From UBA1757 sp045627385 (GTDB lineage: Bacteria > Bacteroidota > Bacteroidia > Bacteroidales > UBA1402), in NCBI GenBank assembly GCA_045627385.1, contig JAZQNO010000031.1, forward strand, positions 1 through 41,333: a stretch of 41,333 bases of DNA, in the 5' to 3' direction. Both the position numbers and the translations under genes were made by a program. The notes beneath the pieces were generated by a model. The model was given only the letters and a program-made list of their open reading frames with translations, was not told the DNA's origin and searched no databases. Below are positions 35,004-41,333 of the stretch, in pieces (the first letter of the stretch is position 1; each line of letters begins with the position of its first letter).

Positions 35004-35717
35004 ATGAAACGACTTATTTTCAGTCTCTTGTGCCTGCTCGTCCTGGCCACTGCCGTGGTGCTGGCCGTACCCGCAAAGTCTGCCTCGAAGTCGGCCTCCG
35101 AGCCATCCGCTCCGCAGACGGCCTCGGCCCAACAGAGCAAAGGCATCGCCATATTGGACCGTGTTTCGGCCGTTTACGCCCAATCGGAAGGCGTGGAAGC
35201 CACTTTCCGCATCGGCATCCTGCAGACAGGCGGTGCCGTGGACGAACAGCTGGAGGGCAAGGCCCAGCTCAAGGGCAACAAGTTCCGCATCGAAGTGCCC
35301 GACGAAATGATCTGCTGGTTCGACGGCCACAACCAATGGGTGTACCTGCCCGACGTAGAGGAAGTCAACCTGAGCGCTCCCACCGAGGAAGAACTGCTGA
35401 TGACCAATCCGGTGATGGTGTTCCAGCTCTACCGTTACGGCTATTCGGCCAGTTTCGCCGGCGAACGCCAGTATCAGGGCCGCACGATGGAATGCGTGGA
35501 CCTCACTCCCAACGACCGGCAGTCGGACGTGCAACGCATCTCCATCTGGTTCGACAAGGCGCTCTCCTACCCCCGCCACATCCGCATTTCCAACAAAGAC
35601 ATGTCGGGCTCCGAAATCGACATCACCCGCTATCAGGCCGACCGCCGCTACGCCGACGCGCTGTTCATGTTTCCGCCGCAGCAGTACCCCACGGCCGAAG
35701 TCATCGACCTGAGATGA
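35004..35717 (+). CDS. LolA-like outer-membrane lipoprotein carrier family protein
   Basis: 237 residues. There is a signal peptide (MKRLIFSLLCLLVLATAVVL, cleaved near 25), then a low-complexity Ser/Ala/Pro stretch. The LolA fold starts around residue 48 (ILDRVSAVYAQSEGVEATFRI), continuing with GKAQLKGNKFRIEVPDEMIC, FDGHNQWVYLPDVEEVNL and a C-terminal PRHIRISNKDMSGSEIDITRY. It is probably a periplasmic lipid- or lipoprotein-binding carrier. A dedicated role in lipoprotein trafficking is inferred; no LolB is visible. The order ftsK, LolA-like, trxB is also my memory of other Bacteroidales genomes. Confidence 0.85.
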   Translation: MKRLIFSLLCLLVLATAVVLAVPAKSASKSASEPSAPQTASAQQSKGIAILDRVSAVYAQSEGVEATFRIGILQTGGAVDEQLEGKAQLKGNKFRIEVPDEMICWFDGHNQWVYLPDVEEVNLSAPTEEELLMTNPVMVFQLYRYGYSASFAGERQYQGRTMECVDLTPNDRQSDVQRISIWFDKALSYPRHIRISNKDMSGSEIDITRYQADRRYADALFMFPPQQYPTAEVIDLR

Positions 35718-35769
35718 TTCCTTCCAGACATTAAGCAATCCCTATACACAATCCTCCAACCGCAAACTT

Positions 35770-36705
35770 ATGGAACATATCCGCTGTCTCATCATCGGTT
35801 CCGGCCCTGCCGGATACACCGCGGGCATCTATGCCGGCCGCGCCAATCTCAACCCCGTCCTCTACGAAGGCATCCTCACGGGCGGCCAGCTGGTCAACAC
35901 CACCGAAATCGAAAACTTTCCCGGCTATCCGCAGGGGGTCATGGGCGCCCAGCTGATGGACGACATCCGCCAGCAGTGCCAGCGTTTCGGTTGCGAAATG
36001 CGCAGCGGCATCGTCACCGGCGTCGACTTTTCGGTGCGTCCGCTGCGGGTCACGGTCGACAACAGCACCGACATCGAGGCCGATACGGTAATCATCGCCA
36101 CGGGAGCCTCCGCCAAGTACCTGGGCCTGCCCGACGAGCAGAAATACGCCGGCATGGGCGTTTCGGCCTGTGCCACCTGCGACGGATTCTTCTATCGCAA
36201 AAAGAACGTGGCCGTGGTAGGCGGCGGCGACACCGCCTGCGAAGAAGCCAGCTATCTGGCCGGACTGGCCAAGCAAGTCTATCTGATTGTGCGCAAACCC
36301 TATCTGAGAGCCTCCAAGATCATGCAGGAGCGCGTGTTCTCCATGCCCAACATCAGCGTGCTGTTCGAGCACGAGACCCTGGGCCTGTTCGGCGAAAACG
36401 GCGTGGAAGGCGCCCATCTGGTCAAACGCCGCGGTCAGGCCGACGAGGAAAGGCTGGACATCGCCATCGACGGTTTCTTCCTGGCCATCGGACACACGCC
36501 CCACAGCGAAGTGTTCGCCGATTTCATCGAGCGCGACGCCCAGGGCTACATCCTCACACAGGGCAGCACACCGCGCACCAACGTGGAAGGTGTCTTTGCC
36601 GCCGGCGATGTGGCCGACCCGCTCTACCGTCAGGCCATCACTGCCGCCGCCTCGGGCTGCAAAGCCGCACTCGAAGCCGAGAAATACCTAGCCACGCTGG
36701 GATAA
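35770..36705 (+). CDS. trxB: Thioredoxin-disulfide reductase
   Basis: 311 residues. The FAD-binding GSGPAGYTAGIYAGRA near the N-terminus, the redox-active CATC in ACATCDGFFYRKK, the NADPH-binding VVGGGDTACEEASYL and the C-terminal VFAAGDVADPLYRQAITAAASG are all in place. It reduces thioredoxin with NADPH in the cytoplasm. It lies 52 bases after the LolA-like gene with no clear own promoter, so it is probably cotranscribed from ftsK. Its last ten bases, including the stop codon, are duplicated in tandem just downstream. Confidence 0.97.
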   Translation: MEHIRCLIIGSGPAGYTAGIYAGRANLNPVLYEGILTGGQLVNTTEIENFPGYPQGVMGAQLMDDIRQQCQRFGCEMRSGIVTGVDFSVRPLRVTVDNSTDIEADTVIIATGASAKYLGLPDEQKYAGMGVSACATCDGFFYRKKNVAVVGGGDTACEEASYLAGLAKQVYLIVRKPYLRASKIMQERVFSMPNISVLFEHETLGLFGENGVEGAHLVKRRGQADEERLDIAIDGFFLAIGHTPHSEVFADFIERDAQGYILTQGSTPRTNVEGVFAAGDVADPLYRQAITAAASGCKAALEAEKYLATLG

Positions 36706-36715
36706 GCTGGGATAA
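36696..36715 (+). repeat. Tandem duplication of the trxB 3' end
   Basis: The ten-base unit GCTGGGATAA occurs twice in direct succession (36696-36705 and 36706-36715). The first copy contains the trxB stop codon, so the protein is unchanged. It looks like a replication-slippage product. Confidence 0.85.
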
Positions 36716-36765
36716 GCCCCTCCCCCTCCGGCAGGCAAAGGCCTCGCAAAAACGGGCATAAAACA

Positions 36766-36797
36766 AAAGCTCCGGCCCATAGGGTCGGAGCTTTATC
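36766..36797 (+). terminator. Bidirectional terminator between trxB and rpmA
   Basis: Stem 36766-36774 / 36786-36794 with an inner CCC/GGG pair around ATA. It is followed by TTTAT on the plus strand and by TTTTGTTTTA on the minus strand, so it serves both converging operons. Confidence 0.85.
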
Positions 36798-36850
36798 GTT
36801 GTCGGCGGCAGACTGCCTCAAGGCAATCGGAAGGGCCGCTTCAAAGAGAT

Positions 36851-37114
36851 TCAGTTTTCTTCAACGGGAAGAACCGATACGACCGAACGGTCGTCTTTCT
36901 TGCGGTTGAAGGTGACAGTACCGTCGATGAGGGCATACAGCGTATGGTCGCTGCCCATGCCGACGTTCTCACCGGGATGGTGGACGGTGCCACGCTGACG
37001 GACAAGAATGTTGCCAGCCTTTGCGAATTGGCCACCGAAGATCTTAACACCCAGTCTCTTGCTTTCAGATTCACGGCCGTTCTTAGAACTGCCCACACCT
37101 TTCTTATGTGCCAT
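36851..37114 (-). CDS. rpmA: 50S ribosomal protein L27
   Basis: 87 residues. MAHKKGVGSSKNGRESESKR and GNILVRQRGT then HPGENVGMG are the L27 signature. L27 sits near the peptidyl-transferase centre. The start matches the mature-like MAHKK form with no extra N-terminal peptide. The gene is 13 bases after rplU, the usual order, and ends at a shared terminator. Confidence 0.97.
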   Translation of the reverse strand: MAHKKGVGSSKNGRESESKRLGVKIFGGQFAKAGNILVRQRGTVHHPGENVGMGSDHTLYALIDGTVTFNRKKDDRSVVSVLPVEEN

Positions 37115-37127
37115 ATCTTTCTATATT

Positions 37128-37442
37128 TTAAGCCAATACAATTTCGTTAATCTTGATCTCAGTCAGGCAGTCGCGATGACCTTTCAGCTTGCGAGAACCT
37201 TTGCGACGTTTTTTGTGGAAGACCAGCACCTTGTCACCCTTGAGGTGTGAAAGCACTTCGGCCGTAACTTTGGCACCTTCGACTGTGGGAGCGCCCACGG
37301 TGACGTTACCGTCGTTGTCGATGAGGAGCACCTTTTCAAATTCGACTACAGAACCCTGTTCTGCTTCGAGACGATGGACATACAGTTTGCGACCTGCTTC
37401 GGCTTTGTACTGCTGTCCGGCAATTTCTACAATTGCGTACAT
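37128..37442 (-). CDS. rplU: 50S ribosomal protein L21
   Basis: 104 residues. MYAIVEIAGQQYKAEAG, FEKVLLIDNDGNVTVGAP and the basic LVFHKKRRKGSRKLKGHRD segment identify L21, a 23S rRNA-binding protein. It is the first gene of the rplU-rpmA operon, with a full promoter (-33 and -7) and a GC-rich 5' leader of roughly 110 bases. Confidence 0.98.
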   Translation of the reverse strand: MYAIVEIAGQQYKAEAGRKLYVHRLEAEQGSVVEFEKVLLIDNDGNVTVGAPTVEGAKVTAEVLSHLKGDKVLVFHKKRRKGSRKLKGHRDCLTEIKINEIVLA

Positions 37443-37556
37443 TTTATTGAACCATTTAAAATAACATCGGGAAGGCGGGTTGCCGGTCTCTTGAACGCCT
37501 GCGGGCGACTAGCCTGCAGCGGAACGGCATTGCCTCTTCGGGCCTTATCCGAAACG
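37443..37556 (-). promoter_or_regulatory. GC-rich leader of rplU-rpmA, possibly regulatory
   Basis: Between the predicted transcript start and the rplU ATG lie about 110 bases with no gene. They hold short hairpins, for instance CGCC-TGCG-GGCG (37496-37507) and GGC-ATT-GCC (37526-37534). Ribosomal-protein leaders are often feedback sites, but I do not recognise this one as a known family. Confidence 0.3.
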
Positions 37557-37561
37557 GAGCG

Positions 37562-37569
37562 CAAAGATA
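37562..37569 (-). promoter_or_regulatory. -7 element TATCTTTG of rplU-rpmA
   Basis: Minus-strand TAnnTTTG match with a full -33 TTTG at 37589-37592, spacer exactly 19 bases. This is the best promoter in the window. Confidence 0.75.
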
Positions 37570-37599
37570 CAGCCATTTTCAAGAAAAACAAATCTTTCT

Positions 37600-37992
37600 C
37601 ATCGAAATTTTCGATCCATGCCACAAATGGCGCCGCGGCCGAAAGATTGCCACGGGATTTTCGGAAACGCACAACGGCACGAGACGGGCGTTTTGCCCGG
37701 CGTCTAAATATGATATCCACAAAAACAAGCGCCATGGCATCAGCGACAATCGCCTCGCCCGTCCGGAAACGTCAGACGCCACCCATTGACTTTCAACCAA
37801 TTGCAAGGTTTACACTTCTCATTGTTACATATTCTAAAGGACAATATCACAAAATCGAAACCGCCGGCAGACGGCCCGATGAACAAAACCCACGGCAGCC
37901 ATTGTAATTATTTCGCGCAAAAATTGTCATATTTCATCAGTTTGCTATAATAAATAAGGCACGCGCGAGATGTCAGCTATCAATATAATACG
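37600..37992. other. Gene-free region between rplU and the right-edge surface protein gene
   Basis: No credible gene. It contains a 15-base palindrome ATCGAAATTTTCGAT (37601-37615) just upstream of the rplU -33 element, and a GC-rich hairpin AGACGGGC/GCCC with GTCT (37682-37705) without a T-run. The right part (37800-37990) is A/T-rich and leads into the next promoter. Confidence 0.4.
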
Positions 37993-38000
37993 TATCTTTG
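37993..38000 (+). promoter_or_regulatory. -7 element TATCTTTG of the right-edge surface protein gene
   Basis: Plus-strand TAnnTTTG match 48 bases before the ATG at 38049; no TTTG near -33. Confidence 0.6.
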
Positions 38001-38048
38001 TTCGCTAAAATAACTCATTCAAAGAAACCATTCACTTTACTAAGTCCT

Positions 38049-41000
38049 ATGAATATTTTCCCGGCGAAAATCAAATTCGCATTGACCGCAGTCCTACTAC
38101 TCGTCAGCAGCCTTACAGCGTGGGCACAGCAGCCGATTGCCGAGGGCACTTACTACCTTCAGTTCAACAACAATAACGATCACTATCTGAGCGTATCGGG
38201 AAACAATTACAAAACCAACCAGCCCTATCTGAACACCTCCACAACGAAAGACGCTTGGATTCTGCAGAAATGCAGCGACGGACAATACTACTACATCATT
38301 CACGAGTCGGATGGGAAATATGTCGTTGCCCACCAGAACGGCACAGCCAATCAGGAAAAAGCCGTCCATCTGGAATCGACCGATGCGCCCGGCGACAATG
38401 CCAAATTCAAGATAACCGCCAACGGACAGCAGTACAACATCACACCGAAAAGCGGCAACGGCGGCTTCAGTTTCAACGCCTGGGGTGGAGCCGGCGGTGA
38501 TATCGGATTTTACACCGCCAGCGACGGCGGCTCCAAATGGAATTTCATCGCCCAGTCTCTCTATGTGATTACTTATCAGGATGCTCACTACCTGGGCGGA
38601 ACCAGCACCACCGACATAACAACCTTCAACCCTTCCACCTGTATCTGGTATGGATCCAGTGGCTCAACCTGGAAAAATGCCTCGGGGTATTATCTGAGAT
38701 ATTCGGATAGGGCTCTTTCTCTCACCAACCAGGCCGGCAATGCCTCCAGCTACACCCTCTCCCAGACCGAAAGCGGCACCACGGGACAGCGATTATACAG
38801 TAGCAGGTACATTCGTTACAATGGCGGATGGACAACAACGAACACCGCAGGTAATTCCGGCACCAACGTCGTCTATTCCGTCCGGAAAGTCACCTCTTCC
38901 GCTGAGCAGACTCTGCCGACCGTCAGCGGAGGTCCGACAGTCATCAACTCCTTGAGCACAAGCGCCGGCACCTACACCAAGACAGATGCCAGCTATCAGC
39001 CGGCCTGCGTCAACTACATATTTTACAACAACACCAACCACTACTGCATAGGAAATACCTACAAAGGCAACAGCAGGCCCACCGACCCGATAAGTTCCTA
39101 TCAGTGGGTGCTCAGCGGCATCGACACCCAAAATGCCACCATAAACAACGATGGCGTCATCAATTACAAACAGTCGGTCACAACCGATGTGACAGCCACT
39201 GTCAAGGTTATAGCCACCACCCAAAGCGGAGTCCAGCTGGAGTCTCCCGCCTACATGGTCACCTTCAAGCCCATCAAACTGTTCTACATCAGCATCACAG
39301 CCACGGCCGGAGAAGGCGGCAGCGTGAGCACCACGCCGGCCACACTGCCCACGGTATGCTACGGACAGCATTCGACCGACACGTACGCCACCACCAACGT
39401 CACCTTCACGGCCACACCCAACGAGGGATATGTGTTTGAAAAGTGGGTGGATGCCAACGGGAATACCATCTCCACCACCAACCCCCTGGCTCAGGAACTG
39501 CAGGCATCGTCCGAAAACCAGGCCAGCCCCACCACCTACACCTACAGAGCCGTCTTCCAGGAGCTGCCCAAGTTCTACTACCGCATCAGCTACAACATCA
39601 GTACCAGCTATGCCGACGGATCGTCCAAGACCGGTCAGGCCGGCGGTACGGTGACACAGTCCTCATCCGAAACCAAATGGCTCTACGGTGCCACACTCGA
39701 TGCCACATCGGCCACGGTAGCCTCCGGCAGCATCACCCTCACCGCTGCCCCCGGCGACGGATTCTCACTCAAGAACTGGACCGATGCCGGCAGCAACGAA
39801 GTCGGCACAGCCCTGCAGTATACCCCCGCAGGCTTCACTGTATCGGGCACCAGCAGCGCTCCAACCCTCATCACCTACACGGCCAACTTCACCGAGTTCC
39901 CCATCTTCTATGCCAAGATCGATCTGAGCGTATACGAATATCTGGCCACCACCCATGCCTACAGCGGCACCAACAAGGGCGGCACCGCCAGCATGAACAT
40001 CACACTCCAGAACGGCTACCTGGCCATTCCCGGCACATCGGCCGGTCAGACTTCCGCCTCACAGACCATCCAACTGACAGCCCGCAGCGGCGAAGGCTTC
40101 GGACTGCGCGGATGGAGCACATCTCAGGTGGCAGCCGCCGACATCGCCACCGGACCCTATGAAAGCACATTGAGCCAGTACAACAAGACTCTCACCACCA
40201 CTTACCAGACCAGGGCCGAAGCCGAAGCCAACCCTGTGCACATCTGCGTCTATTTCGAGGAATACCCCATCTTCTACTTCCTGCCGCAGACCGAAGTCCT
40301 GCCCATGGAATCGGGCGTCACCAACCCCGGAACGGCCAGCGTCGAACCGAGCGGCACCATTGAATTCTATGCCTCCTCTCTGTCGGCCACCGAAGGCACC
40401 GCCAACGTCACCTTCTCGGCCACGGCCAAGGTCGGCTACAAATTCGGAGGTTGGTACACCATCAACGGCAACGACACCACACTGGTCAGCACCTACAACC
40501 CCTACACAACCCGCATCAAGTCCACCTCAAAAGACGGCAGCGCACCCACTGTGACCAAATACTACGCCCAGTTCCTGACCAGCATGCTGTCCATCGAAGC
40601 CGACGATGTGGAAATGGACGCCGAAAGCGATGCCTGGATCAGCATTCGCGTGACACCTTCCGACGCCTGGAAGAGCTACATCATCACATCGGACAAGCCC
40701 AGCCTGGTCTATGTGGACAATTCCGGTCACTGCCGTTCAAACGCCACGCCCGGTACCACCACCATCCGCATTCAGGGTGTAGCGACCGACGGCAGCACTC
40801 CGGCCGAACTCTACACGGAAATCACCGCCAAGGTCAGAGTCAGGTGCAAGATGCCGACCATCAGTTTCAGCCCGTCCGACGACGGCACGATGGCCATGCT
40901 CACCCTCACCCGCAACGCCGATGACGCTGTGGCCACCGACAACAGGCAGACCACCCTCTTCTGGACCACCGACGACCCCGAGGACGAAGACGCCGTGTGG

Positions 41001-41333
41001 AACAAATATACGGGCACTGTGGGAGTTGACCCCGATGCCACTGTCTATGCCAAATCGGTCATGATGCTGGCCGACGGCACAGCACCCGACACCGACTACA
41101 CAGAGTCCGGCATCACTCAGGCCAAGTATGTGAAGCCCCAGGTGGAGACACCCTCCATCGTCATCGACAATCAGGGCGTCACCTTCTCGAGTGCCACCCC
41201 CGGCCCTGTCACCTACTACTACACGGTAAACGACAATGTGAACGGCGACGACCCCACCACAGCCTCCTACACCGGCACCTGGACCACCGGCGACGCCAAG
41301 ATCACCAGCATTGCCAGTGAAAAGTTCATCCGG
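38049..41333 (+). CDS. Large secreted repeat protein, InlB-like B-repeats and beta-trefoil-like N-terminus (3' end outside window)
   Basis: The frame is open for 1095 codons to the right edge, so the C-terminus is missing. The signal peptide ends at about Ala26 (LLLVSSLTAWA). Residues 28-170 resemble a ricin-type beta-trefoil (TYYLQFNNNNDHYLSVSG, WNFIAQS), with a second, weaker block to about 300. An Ig-like domain follows (about 345-410). From residue 412 there are four divergent repeats starting near 412, 509, 620 and 742 and ending near 841. Each holds T/F-TA-x(3-5)-GY/F-x-F-x-W and ends in a Y-x-A-x-F-type strand running into FY of the next. Two more beta domains (843-1030) and a chitobiase C-terminal-like domain (1032 onward) follow. 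It is probably an exported or cell-surface adhesin or glycan-binding protein; secretion route and catalytic activity cannot be judged without the C-terminus. Confidence 0.75.
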   Translation, partial: MNIFPAKIKFALTAVLLLVSSLTAWAQQPIAEGTYYLQFNNNNDHYLSVSGNNYKTNQPYLNTSTTKDAWILQKCSDGQYYYIIHESDGKYVVAHQNGTANQEKAVHLESTDAPGDNAKFKITANGQQYNITPKSGNGGFSFNAWGGAGGDIGFYTASDGGSKWNFIAQSLYVITYQDAHYLGGTSTTDITTFNPSTCIWYGSSGSTWKNASGYYLRYSDRALSLTNQAGNASSYTLSQTESGTTGQRLYSSRYIRYNGGWTTTNTAGNSGTNVVYSVRKVTSSAEQTLPTVSGGPTVINSLSTSAGTYTKTDASYQPACVNYIFYNNTNHYCIGNTYKGNSRPTDPISSYQWVLSGIDTQNATINNDGVINYKQSVTTDVTATVKVIATTQSGVQLESPAYMVTFKPIKLFYISITATAGEGGSVSTTPATLPTVCYGQHSTDTYATTNVTFTATPNEGYVFEKWVDANGNTISTTNPLAQELQASSENQASPTTYTYRAVFQELPKFYYRISYNISTSYADGSSKTGQAGGTVTQSSSETKWLYGATLDATSATVASGSITLTAAPGDGFSLKNWTDAGSNEVGTALQYTPAGFTVSGTSSAPTLITYTANFTEFPIFYAKIDLSVYEYLATTHAYSGTNKGGTASMNITLQNGYLAIPGTSAGQTSASQTIQLTARSGEGFGLRGWSTSQVAAADIATGPYESTLSQYNKTLTTTYQTRAEAEANPVHICVYFEEYPIFYFLPQTEVLPMESGVTNPGTASVEPSGTIEFYASSLSATEGTANVTFSATAKVGYKFGGWYTINGNDTTLVSTYNPYTTRIKSTSKDGSAPTVTKYYAQFLTSMLSIEADDVEMDAESDAWISIRVTPSDAWKSYIITSDKPSLVYVDNSGHCRSNATPGTTTIRIQGVATDGSTPAELYTEITAKVRVRCKMPTISFSPSDDGTMAMLTLTRNADDAVATDNRQTTLFWTTDDPEDEDAVWNKYTGTVGVDPDATVYAKSVMMLADGTAPDTDYTESGITQAKYVKPQVETPSIVIDNQGVTFSSATPGPVTYYYTVNDNVNGDDPTTASYTGTWTTGDAKITSIASEKFIR

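Noticed and set aside
37682..37705. Hairpin as a terminator of a small RNA
   Set aside because: The stem is bulged and has no T-run on either strand, and no promoter was seen to make such an RNA.
37374..37907. 177-codon plus-strand frame overlapping rplU and its leader
   Set aside because: It begins inside rplU on the other strand, crosses the rplU promoter and has no recognisable domain.

Overview
The window looks like a chromosomal segment of a GC-rich member of the Bacteroidales (phylum Bacteroidota). At least fourteen genes are preceded by the Bacteroidetes-type -7 element TAnnTTTG, mostly as TATCTTTG. It also encodes an RprX/RprY two-component pair, the EF-G paralog type known from Bacteroides (EF-G2), a DUF4954-like protein next to a SIS-domain protein, a fimbrillin-like lipoprotein and InlB-type repeat surface proteins. 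The family cannot be fixed from sequence alone; the GC content seems high for Bacteroides or Prevotella. No tRNA, rRNA, CRISPR array, insertion sequence or phage gene was seen.

Layout. 1-1.7 kb: 3' end of a DUF4954-like gene translationally coupled to a SIS-domain gene, closed by a terminator. 1.7-6 kb: a secreted glycoside hydrolase fusing a GH78-like (alpha-L-rhamnosidase) half to a GH79-like (beta-glucuronidase) half, followed by a nitroreductase. 6-7.7 kb (minus): Na/Pi cotransporter with a PhoU-like tail. 7.9-13.6 kb: a complete tripartite RND efflux pump (adaptor, permease, outer-membrane factor). 13.6-15.8 kb (minus): lipoprotein with a fimbrillin-like N-terminus and a serine-hydrolase C-terminus. 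16.3-18.8 kb: B12-dependent ribonucleotide reductase with a near-perfect terminator. 19-20.6 kb (minus): bactofilin coupled to an acyltransferase that carries a zinc ribbon. 20.7-21.7 kb: folB and hsp20. 21.6-25.3 kb (minus): glycosyltransferase, mtaB, and the rpsF-rpsR-rplI ribosomal operon. 25.5-28 kb: a 60-residue membrane protein, then rprX-rprY (minus). 28.2-30.3 kb (minus): an EF-G2-type elongation factor lacking the catalytic histidine. 30.5-32.3 kb: hemW and a convergent 3'-5' exonuclease. 32.4-36.7 kb: ftsK, a LolA-like gene and trxB. 36.8-37.5 kb (minus): rplU-rpmA. 38.0 kb to the right edge: a large secreted repeat protein that runs off the window.

Most genes are conserved housekeeping functions (translation, DNA segregation, redox, tRNA modification, folate, deoxynucleotides). 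The accessory and more novel content is the GH78-GH79 fusion, the fimbrillin-hydrolase lipoprotein, the zinc-ribbon acyltransferase/bactofilin pair and the right-edge surface protein. The fusion fits stepwise removal of rhamnose and then glucuronic acid from Rha-GlcA caps such as those on plant arabinogalactan. All functional statements come from reading motifs by eye; no database search or structure prediction was run.
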